Source of the DNA: an uncultured Oscillospiraceae bacterium
Lineage (GTDB): Bacteria; Bacillota_A; Clostridia; Oscillospirales; Oscillospiraceae
Direction of reading: 5' to 3'
DNA length: 43,907 bases
Assembly: GCA_910584605.1 (NCBI GenBank)
Contig: CAJUAW010000007.1
Coordinates: forward strand, 1-43,907
Positions 31,600 to 39,266 of the stretch are shown piece by piece. Positions within the stretch are counted from its first letter, which is position 1; every line of letters starts with the position of its first letter. The translations under genes and the position numbers were made by a program. The notes beneath the pieces were generated by a model. It ran no database searches and was not told where the DNA came from. It saw only the letters and a list, made by a program, of their open reading frames with translations.

Positions 31600-31678
31600 T
31601 CCCTGTGCCGGGGTGAAAATTTAATAGAATATCAATAGACAGAAAGAGAAAATATGGTAGAATAAGGGGGAAGCCTGT

Positions 31679-32266
31679 ATGAAGCTGGTACTGGCCAGCA
31701 AGAACCAGAAGAAGCTGGTGGAGATGAACGATATCCTGTCCCATCTGGGAATCGAGGTCTGCTCGGAGGCGGAGGCCGGGGTGGACCTGGAGGTGGAGGA
31801 GACCGGGACCACCTTTGAGGAGAACTCCCTGCTCAAGGCCAAGGCGGTGATGGAGGCCAGCGGCCTGCCCGCCATTGCGGACGACTCGGGCCTGTGCGTG
31901 GACTGCCTCAACGGCGCGCCGGGGGTGTACTCCGCCCGGTACGGCGGCGAGGGCCTGGACGACGCGGCCCGCTACCGTCTGCTGCTGGAGAACATGCGGG
32001 GGCAGATGACAAGGGCGGCGAAATTCGTCAGCGTCATCACCTGCTGCTTCCCCAACGGGGACGTACTCACCGCCCGGGGGGAGTGCCCCGGCGCCATCGC
32101 CTACGCCCCCATGGGGGAGGGAGGCTTCGGCTATGACCCGGTGTTCTTCGTCCCGGAGCTGAAAAAGACCTTCGCCCAGCTCACCGCCGGGGAGAAAAAC
32201 GCCATCTCCCACCGGGGGAGGGCGCTGGAGGCGTTTCAGGCCAAGCTGGAGGAGTATTTGAGATGA
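31679..32266 (+). CDS. rdgB: XTP/dITP diphosphatase (RdgB/HAM1 family)
   Basis: The 195-residue enzyme hydrolyses non-canonical purine nucleoside triphosphates to protect DNA. Matches include LASKNQKKLVEMNDIL at the N terminus, DDSGLCVDCLNGAPGVYSARYGG, EGGFGYDPVFFVPEL and the C-terminal ISHRGRAL. The ATG at 31679 is preceded by AAGGGGG. A TAGAAT at 31658-31663 with TAGACA 16 bp upstream may be its promoter. Confidence 0.95.
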   Translation: MKLVLASKNQKKLVEMNDILSHLGIEVCSEAEAGVDLEVEETGTTFEENSLLKAKAVMEASGLPAIADDSGLCVDCLNGAPGVYSARYGGEGLDDAARYRLLLENMRGQMTRAAKFVSVITCCFPNGDVLTARGECPGAIAYAPMGEGGFGYDPVFFVPELKKTFAQLTAGEKNAISHRGRALEAFQAKLEEYLR

Positions 32267-32272
32267 ATGCAG

Positions 32273-32340
32273 GGGGCGGCGCCCTCGCCGCCCCGCTGTT
32301 GACAGGCGTATGACGGGCCGCCGAGGGCGGCGGCCCCTAC
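32273..32340. repeat. two GC-rich palindromes, REP-like
   Basis: Two adjacent hairpins, 32273-32281 with 32286-32294 and 32315-32322 with 32329-32336, end in CCCCTACAAA. The tandem palindrome structure and GGGC/CCCCTAC ends resemble dispersed intergenic repeats of this bacterial group. A TTGACA lies between them. Confidence 0.5.
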
Positions 32341-32364
32341 AAAGATGAAAACGAGGATTTTTGA

Positions 32365-32682
32365 ATGGAACTGACAAGCAAACAGCGTGCCCAGCTGCGG
32401 GGCCTGGCCAACAGCATCGACACCATCCTGATTGTGGGCAAGGACGGCATCGGGGACAACCTGGTCAAGCAGGCCAACGACGCCCTGGAGGCCCGGGAGC
32501 TGATCAAGGGCCGGGTGCTGGAAAACTCCCTCCTCTCCCCCCGGGAGGCGGCGGAGGAGCTGGCCCCCCTCACCCGGAGCGAAATTGTCCAGGTGATTGG
32601 AACAAAATTCGTGCTGTACCGTCCAAGTCATAAGAAGGACAAAAAGGATAAAATTTCCTTAGTGAGCGACAAAAGAAAATAA
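32365..32682 (+). CDS. yhbY: YhbY-type CRM-domain RNA-binding protein
   Basis: The 105-residue protein matches the CRS1/YhbY fold: LTSKQRAQLRGLAN, then IVGKDGIGDNLVKQANDALEARELIKGRVLEN and EIVQVIGTKFVLYR, with a basic tail. Relatives associate with pre-50S ribosomal particles. The ATG at 32365 has an ACGAGG site. It sits directly before nadD-yqeK, as in Bacillus (yqeI). Confidence 0.93.
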   Translation: MELTSKQRAQLRGLANSIDTILIVGKDGIGDNLVKQANDALEARELIKGRVLENSLLSPREAAEELAPLTRSEIVQVIGTKFVLYRPSHKKDKKDKISLVSDKRK

Positions 32683-32704
32683 CGGACTGAAAGAGGTGTT
32701 CACG

Positions 32705-33916
32705 TTGAAAATCGGCATTTTTGGCGGAACCTTCAACCCGCCCCACTTGGGGCATCTGGCGGCGGCCCGGACAGCGGTAGCCGTGCTGGGTCTGGATAAG
32801 CTGCTTATCATCCCGGCGGCCATCCCGCCCCACAAGGAGCTGCCGGAGGGCACCCCGGAGCCGGAGCGCCGGCTGGCCATGGCAGCCAAGCTGGCCGACG
32901 CCCTGCTGCTGCCTGAGAAAGTGGAGGTCTCCTCCCTTGAGCTGGACCGGACGGGCAAGAGCTACACCTCCGACACCCTGGCCCAGCTGAAAGAGACGTA
33001 CCCCGGCGCGGAGCTGTGGCTGCTCATGGGGACGGACATGTTTCTCACGCTCCACCTGTGGCATGAGCCGGGGCGCGTTCTGGAGCTGGCGGGAATTTGC
33101 GCCTTCGGCCGGACGGAGCAGGATGGAGAAGCGGTCTTCGCCCCCCAGCGGGAACACCTGGAAAAGACCTTCCCCGGCGCGAGGATTACCACCGTCACCC
33201 TGCCCGGCCTGGTGGACATCTCCTCCACCCGCCTGCGGGAGCTGCTGGCGGAGGAGAAGGGGGCGGAGTACCTCCCCCCCTCAGTTTACGGGTATATCCT
33301 GATGAACGGCCTCTACGGAACCCGCGCCGATTTGAAGAGGCTGGACATCCCCGAGCTGCGGGCCTGCTCCTACTCCATGGTGCTGGAAAAGCGGGTGCGC
33401 CACATCCGGGGCACCGAGGAGGAGGCAGTCCGTCTGGCCCGCCGCTGGGGGGCGGACGAGACCATGGCCCGCCGGGCGGGCATCCTCCACGACTGCACCA
33501 AGTATCTGTCCGGGGAGGAGCACATCGCCATCTGTGAACAGTACGGCGTCCCCCTGGACGAGTTGGAGCGCACCGCCCCCAAGCTGCTCCACTCCAAGAC
33601 GGGGGCGTGTATGGCCCGCCACGTTTTTGGAGAACCTGATGAGGTGTACGAGGCCATTTTCTGGCATACCACCGCCAAGGCGGACATGACAACCCTGGAA
33701 AAGATCCTGTACGTGGCCGATTACATGGAGCCCAACCGGGACTTTGACGGGGTGGAGCGGCTGCGCCAGCTGGCCTATCAGGACCTGGACAAGGCCCTGC
33801 TCCTGGGGGTGGAGACCACCGTGCAGGAGATGCGGGACCGGCAGCTGCCCGTCCATAAAAATACCCTCCAGGCCCAGGCCTGGCTGCGGGAACACGGCGT
33901 AACGATCGAAGGGTGA
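32705..33916 (+). CDS. nadD-yqeK: fused nicotinate-nucleotide adenylyltransferase (NadD) and YqeK HD hydrolase
   Basis: The 403-residue fusion combines two usually separate neighbours. Residues 1 to about 200 are NadD (KIGIFGGTFNPPHLGHL, IPPHKELP, STRLRELL), which adenylates nicotinate mononucleotide in NAD synthesis. Residues from about 215 are YqeK, an HD-domain hydrolase acting on diadenosine tetraphosphate in relatives, with RRAGILHDCTKYL, FWHTTAKADMTTLEKILYVADYMEPNR. No stop or frame change separates them. The start is TTG at 32705, 8 bases after GAGG; a GTG at 32696 overlaps that site. The LCP gene follows 4 bases after the stop. Confidence 0.93.
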   Translation: MKIGIFGGTFNPPHLGHLAAARTAVAVLGLDKLLIIPAAIPPHKELPEGTPEPERRLAMAAKLADALLLPEKVEVSSLELDRTGKSYTSDTLAQLKETYPGAELWLLMGTDMFLTLHLWHEPGRVLELAGICAFGRTEQDGEAVFAPQREHLEKTFPGARITTVTLPGLVDISSTRLRELLAEEKGAEYLPPSVYGYILMNGLYGTRADLKRLDIPELRACSYSMVLEKRVRHIRGTEEEAVRLARRWGADETMARRAGILHDCTKYLSGEEHIAICEQYGVPLDELERTAPKLLHSKTGACMARHVFGEPDEVYEAIFWHTTAKADMTTLEKILYVADYMEPNRDFDGVERLRQLAYQDLDKALLLGVETTVQEMRDRQLPVHKNTLQAQAWLREHGVTIEG

Positions 33917-33920
33917 GACT

Positions 33921-35456
33921 ATGAGCGAATTTTACGAGAAGCACGGCAAGCGGGAGGCCCCCGGCGGCGAATTTCCCCTGATCCGCTGGTGGCGGCAGCA
34001 CCGGGCCTGGGTGGCCGGGCTGGACCGGGGCGGCAGAATCAAGTACCGGCTCTATCTGGCACTGGTGGTGGCGGCCATCCTGATCATCGCCCTGTACCTG
34101 TTTCTGCGGTCCTGGCTCCGCCTGCCCGAGGTGCCCGACCTGCCGGGGGCCAACATCAACACACCGGGGGATACCTCCCAGACCCAGCCGGGGCAGCCGG
34201 GGGACATCTCCTTTGCGGGGGCCGAGCTGCCTGACGTGGCGAAAAGCGGCCGGAAGGAGGGCTACTACACCTTCCTTCTGTGCGGCAAGGACGTGGTCAG
34301 CAACTCCACCGACACCATGATCCTCATCACCTACGACACCAAGGGCAAGTCCATCCACGCCATCAGCCTGCTGCGGGACACCATGACCAACACCAGCGCC
34401 AAGCGGGGAGCCCAGAAGCGGCTGAACGTGACCTTCACCCGGAACATGGGAGACCAGAATCTGCCTGATCAGGAGCGGGTGGAAAAGGGGATGGCTGCCC
34501 TGCGGCAGGAGGTCAGCCGCCTCACCGGCGTCTACCCCGACTTCTACGTCCTGGTGGAGTGGGAGGCCATCGGCCGGCTGGTGGATGCGGTGGGCGGCGT
34601 GTACTTTGACGTCCCCTACGACATGGACTACGACGACCCCACCCCCGGCCAGGACCTGCACATCCACCAGAAGAAGGGCTACCGCCTGCTGGACGGCCAG
34701 GACGCCATGGAGGTCATCCGGTTCCGGAAAAACAACAGCGGCAGCATCTCCCTGGGGGACGTGGGCCGCACGCAGATCCAGCGGGACTTTCTCACCGCCG
34801 TGCTGAAAAAGTGCCTTACCCCGGAGATCCTGCTGAAGCTGCCCTCTCTGGTCCAGATCTTTACCGAGAATGTGGAGACCGACCTGACGGTGGGCAACAT
34901 TCTGGCCTTTGCCCAGCTGGCCATCGGGATGGACGCGGAGAACAGCGTGAGCTTCTCCTCCATGCCCTACTACGGGGTGATGTACGATGGAGCGTCGCTG
35001 GTGTGCGTCCAGCAGAACGAGATGCTGGAGCTGCTGAACAGCGGCATCAACCCCTATCAGGATGAGATCAAGGCCAGCGACCTGCAGCTGATGTACAAGA
35101 AGTCGGGGGGCGGCTTCGGTGTGACCAACGGCACCCTGGCCGACCCGGCGGCGGCCAATCGCCCCGCTCCCAAGCCGGCGGAGCCTGACGAACCTGACGA
35201 GCCTGACGAGCCTGACGAGGACCCCGACGCCGCCGGCTCAGACACCAACGCCGGCTCCGGCACAACCTCTGACCCGGGAAGCAGCGCCGATCCCGGGGCC
35301 GTCGGCCCGGACGCCTCGACCAACCCGGACACGGACCCTGGAACCACCACCAATCCCGGGGACATCGGGAGCATCGACCCCAGCGTGGTGTTCCCGGACT
35401 TGTCCCCCGACATACAGGGGAACAGCACAGCGGATGAGACACAAGCGGCGGCTTGA
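33921..35456 (+). CDS. LytR-CpsA-Psr (LCP) family cell-wall glycopolymer ligase
   Basis: The 511-residue protein has a cytoplasmic N terminus, one membrane helix at about residues 43-62, and an extracellular LCP domain (about 110-320) with TDTMILITYD, ISLLRDT and FRKNNSGSISLGDVGRTQIQRDF, the phospholipid-binding arginine motifs. LCP enzymes attach teichoic-acid-like or capsular polymers to peptidoglycan. The C terminus (about 405-511) is low complexity: four PDE(P) repeats around EPDEPDEPDED followed by an Asp/Ser/Thr/Gly-rich tail, probably a cell-wall spacer. It lies between nadD-yqeK and rsfS, as in many clostridia. Confidence 0.93.
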   Translation: MSEFYEKHGKREAPGGEFPLIRWWRQHRAWVAGLDRGGRIKYRLYLALVVAAILIIALYLFLRSWLRLPEVPDLPGANINTPGDTSQTQPGQPGDISFAGAELPDVAKSGRKEGYYTFLLCGKDVVSNSTDTMILITYDTKGKSIHAISLLRDTMTNTSAKRGAQKRLNVTFTRNMGDQNLPDQERVEKGMAALRQEVSRLTGVYPDFYVLVEWEAIGRLVDAVGGVYFDVPYDMDYDDPTPGQDLHIHQKKGYRLLDGQDAMEVIRFRKNNSGSISLGDVGRTQIQRDFLTAVLKKCLTPEILLKLPSLVQIFTENVETDLTVGNILAFAQLAIGMDAENSVSFSSMPYYGVMYDGASLVCVQQNEMLELLNSGINPYQDEIKASDLQLMYKKSGGGFGVTNGTLADPAAANRPAPKPAEPDEPDEPDEPDEDPDAAGSDTNAGSGTTSDPGSSADPGAVGPDASTNPDTDPGTTTNPGDIGSIDPSVVFPDLSPDIQGNSTADETQAAA

Positions 35457-35480
35457 ACGATATCGAAAGGAGTGAATGGA

Positions 35481-35840
35481 ATGGAATCCTATGAGCTGGC
35501 GATTCTGCTGGCCCGTGCGCTGGACCGGAAAAAGGGCGGCGACCTGAAGGTGCTGAAGACCGAGGGCCTGACCACCTTGGCGGACTACTTTGTCATCTGC
35601 ACGGCCACCTCCAACACCCAGGTCAAGGCCATGTCCGACGCCTGCGAGGCGGCGGCCGAGAGCAGCGGCGAGCGGGCCCACCACATTGAGGGCCACCGGG
35701 ATGGCACCTGGCTGCTGATGGACTTCTCCAGCGTGGTGGTCCACGTCTTCACCGACGAGGCCCGGAAGTTCTACGACCTGGAACGGCTGTGGGGCGACGC
35801 GGAGGAGATGGACATCTCCAAGGAACTGCTGGAGGGGTGA
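35481..35840 (+). CDS. rsfS: ribosome silencing factor RsfS
   Basis: The 119-residue protein matches RsfS/YbeB: DLKVLKTEGLTTLADYFVICTATSN, RAHHIEGHRDGTWLLMDFSSVVVHVFTDEARKFYDLERLWGDA. It binds ribosomal protein uL14 and blocks subunit joining in starvation. The ATG at 35481 lies 8 bases after AAAGGAG; the GTG at 35472 overlaps the site. A terminator follows, ending the cluster. Confidence 0.96.
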   Translation: MESYELAILLARALDRKKGGDLKVLKTEGLTTLADYFVICTATSNTQVKAMSDACEAAAESSGERAHHIEGHRDGTWLLMDFSSVVVHVFTDEARKFYDLERLWGDAEEMDISKELLEG

Positions 35841-35853
35841 CATACACCAGTTT

Positions 35854-35891
35854 AAAATCACCGTCTGAAAGGTTCAGACGGTGATTTTTTG
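35854..35891. terminator. terminator between rsfS and the convergent XRE gene
   Basis: A perfect 16-bp stem (35854-35869 with 35873-35888) with T-rich right and A-rich left ends, able to work in both directions. Confidence 0.9.
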
Positions 35892-35894
35892 TGC

Positions 35895-36173
35895 TCATTT
35901 TGCCCTTAAATCATCTATGATTTGCCTGATATGCGCAATGACCTCGCTGGACAGTCCGCTCACATCTAAATGCTCGCCCGATTCAATTCCCAGCAAATAA
36001 TCTGTCGACACAGAAAAGACAGCGGCCAGTCTCATCAGCATTTCAATAGAGGGCTGAATGTTGTCATTTTCCCAATTGGAAACGCTTTGTTTTGTCACGC
36101 CCAGTCGATGGGCGAGTTCAACCTGACTCATATTCCTTGCCCGCCGCAAAAGCCGTATTCTTTGATTTAACAT
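35895..36173 (-). CDS. XRE-family transcriptional regulator
   Basis: The 92-residue protein is a helix-turn-helix repressor: RIRLLRRARNMSQVELAHRLGVTKQSVSNWENDNIQPSIEMLMRLAAVFSVSTDYLLG, then a short helical C terminus. The ATG at 36173 is chosen because GAGGGAAGC lies just before it; a TTG at 36185 overlaps that site. It is divergent from the DUF2752 gene. The shared region has two inverted copies of an 18-bp palindromic site, so it probably represses both sides. Confidence 0.9.
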   Translation of the reverse strand: MLNQRIRLLRRARNMSQVELAHRLGVTKQSVSNWENDNIQPSIEMLMRLAAVFSVSTDYLLGIESGEHLDVSGLSSEVIAHIRQIIDDLRAK

Positions 36174-36192
36174 AGCTTCCCTCAAATAAAAA

Positions 36193-36250
36193 ATTACAAT
36201 ACTATTGTATCCATATACTTGACTTTATAAAAATACTATGGTATTGTAAT
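36193..36250. promoter_or_regulatory. divergent regulatory region with paired 18-bp operators
   Basis: Site 1 at 36193-36210, read on the minus strand, and site 2 at 36233-36250, read on the plus strand, match at 16 of 18 bases, each built around ATAC/GTAT. Between them, TTGACT at 36219-36224 with a 17-bp spacer to TATTGT (36242-36247) forms a plus-strand promoter, so site 2 covers the -10. The neighbouring XRE protein is the likely binder. Confidence 0.75.
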
Positions 36251-36276
36251 TTTGTACTCTTGAGGGGGGAATTAAA

Positions 36277-36630
36277 ATAAAAACAGAGATCCGCCAAAAA
36301 GCATTTCACTGGGGAACAAGACATGTCCTTCTTTTCACGTTTTTGGTCCTGGACTGTATTTTAGGGTGTCCCATCTATCGATGGTTTGGCGTAACTTGTC
36401 CAGGGTGTGGCTTGACCCGTGCGTGGCTGTGCTTTTTATCTGGAGATCTGCACAGTGCGCTTGGCTATCATCTGTTCTTTTTTGTGGTTCCGGTTTTTAT
36501 TGTTTTGTTTGCGCATCGTAACCTGCTCCCCAAAAATCGCTTGTTAGACTGGGGTCTCTTTGCATTCGCCCTTTCGCTGGCGGTTTATCACCTGGGGCGG
36601 GTTTATGTCCCTCTCGAGATACATGATTAA
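36277..36630 (+). CDS. DUF2752 small membrane protein (no canonical start)
   Basis: The protein has the DUF2752 signature GVTCPGCGLTRAWLCFLSGD followed by two membrane helices; the function is unknown. The open frame reaches back to a very strong GAGGGGGG at 36263-36270, but no ATG, GTG or TTG follows it at a usable distance. The codon at ideal spacing is ATA at 36277 (AUA, then KTEIRQ). That start gives 117 residues including a first membrane helix (HVLLFTFLVLDCIL). The first permitted codon, TTG at 36343, has no ribosome site and removes that helix. Either an AUA start or a start-codon mutation is implied. It precedes a TM2 gene by 17 bases, a common pairing. Confidence 0.7.
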   Translation: MKTEIRQKAFHWGTRHVLLFTFLVLDCILGCPIYRWFGVTCPGCGLTRAWLCFLSGDLHSALGYHLFFFVVPVFIVLFAHRNLLPKNRLLDWGLFAFALSLAVYHLGRVYVPLEIHD

Positions 36631-36647
36631 CAGAAGGAGAGATTAAG

Positions 36648-36983
36648 ATGACACAAGATAAGATTGATATGTATGTCATGACCAACCAAAAATACCTTCC
36701 TGCGGAAAAAATTGTCTTTATTAAGCAAAAATTGTTGGAGGCGGATGAGGCAAAATTTCAGTTAGTGTCTGCGGTGGAATTTAAGGACCCGACAACGATT
36801 CTTCTGGTCTCTATCTTCTTGGGCAGCTTGGGGATTGACCGGTTTATGCTGGGTGAAACCGGGATGGGGATTTTGAAGCTTCTCACACTGGGCTGCTGCG
36901 GTATTTTAACCATCATAGACTGGTTTTCGGTTCAAAAGAAGGCGAAAGAACTCAATTATAACAATCTCATGCTTGTGCTGTAA
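36648..36983 (+). CDS. TM2-domain membrane protein
   Basis: The 111-residue protein has an N-terminal soluble helix region (QKYLPAEKIVFIKQKLLEA) and a C-terminal TM2 domain: ILLVSIFLGSLGIDRFMLG, then GILKLLTLGCCGILTIIDWF, two membrane helices joined by a short turn with the conserved Asp-Arg-Phe. The ATG at 36648 follows GAAGGAGAG. It is probably co-transcribed with the DUF2752 gene under the XRE regulator. Confidence 0.88.
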   Translation: MTQDKIDMYVMTNQKYLPAEKIVFIKQKLLEADEAKFQLVSAVEFKDPTTILLVSIFLGSLGIDRFMLGETGMGILKLLTLGCCGILTIIDWFSVQKKAKELNYNNLMLVL

Positions 36984-37058
36984 GGGATTTGCAGTTGGAG
37001 GCACATATGGGCGTCAAGCGTGGGCGATAAAAAGACAGGCAGGAACAGGATAAAAGAC

Positions 37059-37091
37059 GGCCCCGGCGTCCAAGAAAGGGACGCCGGGGCC
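37059..37091. terminator. bidirectional terminator between the TM2 gene and the diacylglycerol-kinase-like gene
   Basis: A perfect 13-bp GC-rich stem (37059-37071 with 37079-37091), A-rich upstream and T-rich downstream, in a convergent gap. Confidence 0.75.
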
Positions 37092-37096
37092 ATGTT

Positions 37097-37993
37097 TCAT
37101 TGCTCTCCGCGCACAAGCTTCAATGCCTTTTGACAGTTTTCCACCCGGTTGACTGACTGGCTGCCGCCGAATTCTCCGTCCACCGTCCAGGGGATGGGCT
37201 GCTCGCAGCGGAAGGTGAGCTGACTGGCCTGGAACTGGACCAACGCCCCTGAGCGGTCTGCCGAGGGGTTGGCCAGGGCCTGGAGCCCGTCGGTGAGGTC
37301 GGCCAGGCTGAGGGGCTTTTTCACCAGCGTGACCTCAAACAACCCGTCGTCCAGCACCACCCAATTGGCGCTGGGGGGGCGGAGGCCGCCGATGGACTGG
37401 GAGTTGCTCACCATGCCGAAGTAAAAGTCGTCCTCCAGGATATTGCCGTCGTACTCCACCTGCATGTGGTAGGGGGCGATGGTGGGCAGGGAGGCGATGC
37501 CCGCAAAAATATAGGCCAGGTGGCCGAAGGTGTTTTTCAGCTCCTGGGGGGTGTCGTAGGCCACCTTGGTGAAGGCGCCGAAGGCGGCCACGTAGATGAA
37601 GGGCTTGCCGTTGAGCCGGCCCACGTCCATAGGGAGGGTCAGGCCGGTCCCGGCGGCCACCAGGGCGGCCTCCCGGGGCTTCCGGGGGAGCTTCAGGGTG
37701 GCGGCGCAGTCGTTGGTGGAGCCGAAGGGGATGTAGCCCAGCGGGGGCGGGGCCTTCAGCTTCAGCAGGCCGGAGACGGTCTCGCTGAGGGTGCCGTCCC
37801 CTCCGGCGCAGATGACCCGGTCGAAGGACCCGCCCAGCTCCTGGGCGGTGCGGGCGGCGTCCCCTTTGCACTGGGTGGGGTAGGAGGTGGTGATCCATCC
37901 CGCCTTGGTGAATACGTCCAGCACCGTGGACAGCGCCGTTTTGATCTGTCCGGTGCCCGAGGTGGGGTTGAAGATAAAGAGCAGCTTGTTCAT
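37097..37993 (-). CDS. diacylglycerol kinase / YegS-like lipid kinase
   Basis: The 298-residue protein has the lipid kinase fold: FIFNPTSGTG at the N terminus, the GGDGT motif in VICAGGDGTLSE, PFGSTNDCA, and the C-terminal VDGEFG motif. Relatives phosphorylate diacylglycerol or related lipids to recycle them into phospholipid synthesis. The ATG at 37993 follows GGAGGC. It is monocistronic on the minus strand. The exact lipid substrate cannot be told. Confidence 0.92.
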   Translation of the reverse strand: MNKLLFIFNPTSGTGQIKTALSTVLDVFTKAGWITTSYPTQCKGDAARTAQELGGSFDRVICAGGDGTLSETVSGLLKLKAPPPLGYIPFGSTNDCAATLKLPRKPREAALVAAGTGLTLPMDVGRLNGKPFIYVAAFGAFTKVAYDTPQELKNTFGHLAYIFAGIASLPTIAPYHMQVEYDGNILEDDFYFGMVSNSQSIGGLRPPSANWVVLDDGLFEVTLVKKPLSLADLTDGLQALANPSADRSGALVQFQASQLTFRCEQPIPWTVDGEFGGSQSVNRVENCQKALKLVRGEQ

Positions 37994-38169
37994 GCCAAAG
38001 CCTCCAAACAGGAAGAGATTGATACTATTATAGGGATGAAACGGAAAAAATCAAGGCGGATAGGAAAACTTTACCGGTTCTTAACAGACGGCGGGAAGGG
38101 GGTTGCGCGGGGCGGAAAAAACGAGTAAAATAGGAGCGCTCAGATTTTTTCAGACGAGGTGCATTCCAC

Positions 38170-38883
38170 ATGAATCGAACGACCCTGGCCGCCGCCTTTC
38201 CGGTGACCGTCCCGGTGCTGATGGGCTATCTGGCCATCGGCATGGCCTTCGGGCTGATGCTCCAGTCCATCGGCTGCGGCGTGGGCTGGGCGGTGCTGAT
38301 GAGCGCGGTTATCTACGCCGGCTCCGGGCAGTACCTGGGGGTGTCCCTGCTGGCGGCGGGGGCGTCCCTGCCTCAGACGGCCTTCCTCACCCTGATCATC
38401 AACTTCCGCCACCTGGTCTACGGCCTGTCCATGCTGGAAAAATTCCGGGGCATGGGGGCGCGGAAGCTGTACATGATCTTTTCCCTGACCGATGAGACCT
38501 ACGCCCTCCTCTCCTCCGCCAAGGCCCCGGAGGGGGTGGACGAGCACGACTTTTTCTTTGCCGTGGCCCTGCTGGACCAGAGCTACTGGGTGCTGGGTTC
38601 GGCCATCGGCTCGCTGCTGGGCTCCGCCCTGGCCTTCGACACCACGGGGGTGGACTTTGCCATGACCGCTCTGTTCCTGGTGATCGCCGTGGGCCAGTGG
38701 AGGGGCGCGGGGAGCCATCTGCCCGCCCTGCTGGGGGGCGCGGCCGCTCTGGCCGGCCTGGCGCTGGCGGGGGCGGAGGACATGCTCCTGCCCGCCCTGG
38801 CCATCATTGTCATTGCCCTGACCCTGCTCCGGCCCCGGCTGGAGGGCGGCGGGAACAGAGAGGAGGAGACGTCATGCCCCTGA
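38170..38883 (+). CDS. azlC: AzlC-type branched-chain amino acid exporter, large subunit
   Basis: The 237-residue protein is the AzlC family large subunit: TVPVLMGYLAIGMAFGLML, YAGSGQYLGVSLLAAG, NFRHLVYGLSM and FSLTDETYAL, with about six or seven membrane helices. With AzlD it exports branched-chain amino acids. The ATG at 38170 has CGAGGTG upstream. It overlaps azlD by 10 bases. Confidence 0.93.
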   Translation: MNRTTLAAAFPVTVPVLMGYLAIGMAFGLMLQSIGCGVGWAVLMSAVIYAGSGQYLGVSLLAAGASLPQTAFLTLIINFRHLVYGLSMLEKFRGMGARKLYMIFSLTDETYALLSSAKAPEGVDEHDFFFAVALLDQSYWVLGSAIGSLLGSALAFDTTGVDFAMTALFLVIAVGQWRGAGSHLPALLGGAAALAGLALAGAEDMLLPALAIIVIALTLLRPRLEGGGNREEETSCP

Positions 38884-39209
38884 CCCCGGTCCAGATCCTG
38901 GCCTACATCGCCGTGATGGCGGGGGTGACCTTCCTCACCCGGGCCCTGCCCTTCCTCCTGTTCGACCGGGGGGACCATCCTCCCAAGCTGATCCTCTACC
39001 TGGGCCGGGTGCTGCCCCCGGCCATCATCGCCATGCTCATCGTCTACTGCCTGAGAGGGATTACCTTTGCCTCCCCCGCGGGCTGGGCGCCCCCCCTCAT
39101 TGCGGGGCTGGCGGCGGTGCTCCTTCACATCTGGAAGGGCAACGACCTGATCTCCATCTTCGGGGCCACAGTCCTTTATATGGTTCTGGTCCAGGGGGTA
39201 TTCGCGTAA
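38874..39209 (+). CDS. azlD: AzlD-type branched-chain amino acid exporter, small subunit
   Basis: The 111-residue membrane protein matches AzlD: YIAVMAGVTFLTRALPFLLF, YLGRVLPPAIIAMLIVYCLRG, and a C terminus of two further helices. The ATG at 38874 follows GGAGGAGAC and lies inside the end of azlC. Confidence 0.92.
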   Translation: MPLTPVQILAYIAVMAGVTFLTRALPFLLFDRGDHPPKLILYLGRVLPPAIIAMLIVYCLRGITFASPAGWAPPLIAGLAAVLLHIWKGNDLISIFGATVLYMVLVQGVFA

Positions 39210-39266
39210 GGGAAGGGATGGAGCAGCTCCTGCTGCGGGGGCTGATCCTGAAAAAGGGGTGTTTTT

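Noticed and set aside
35190..35225. Short tandem repeat array (EPD codons) as a CRISPR or mobile repeat
   Set aside because: It is a coding low-complexity repeat in the LCP protein C terminus with no spacers.
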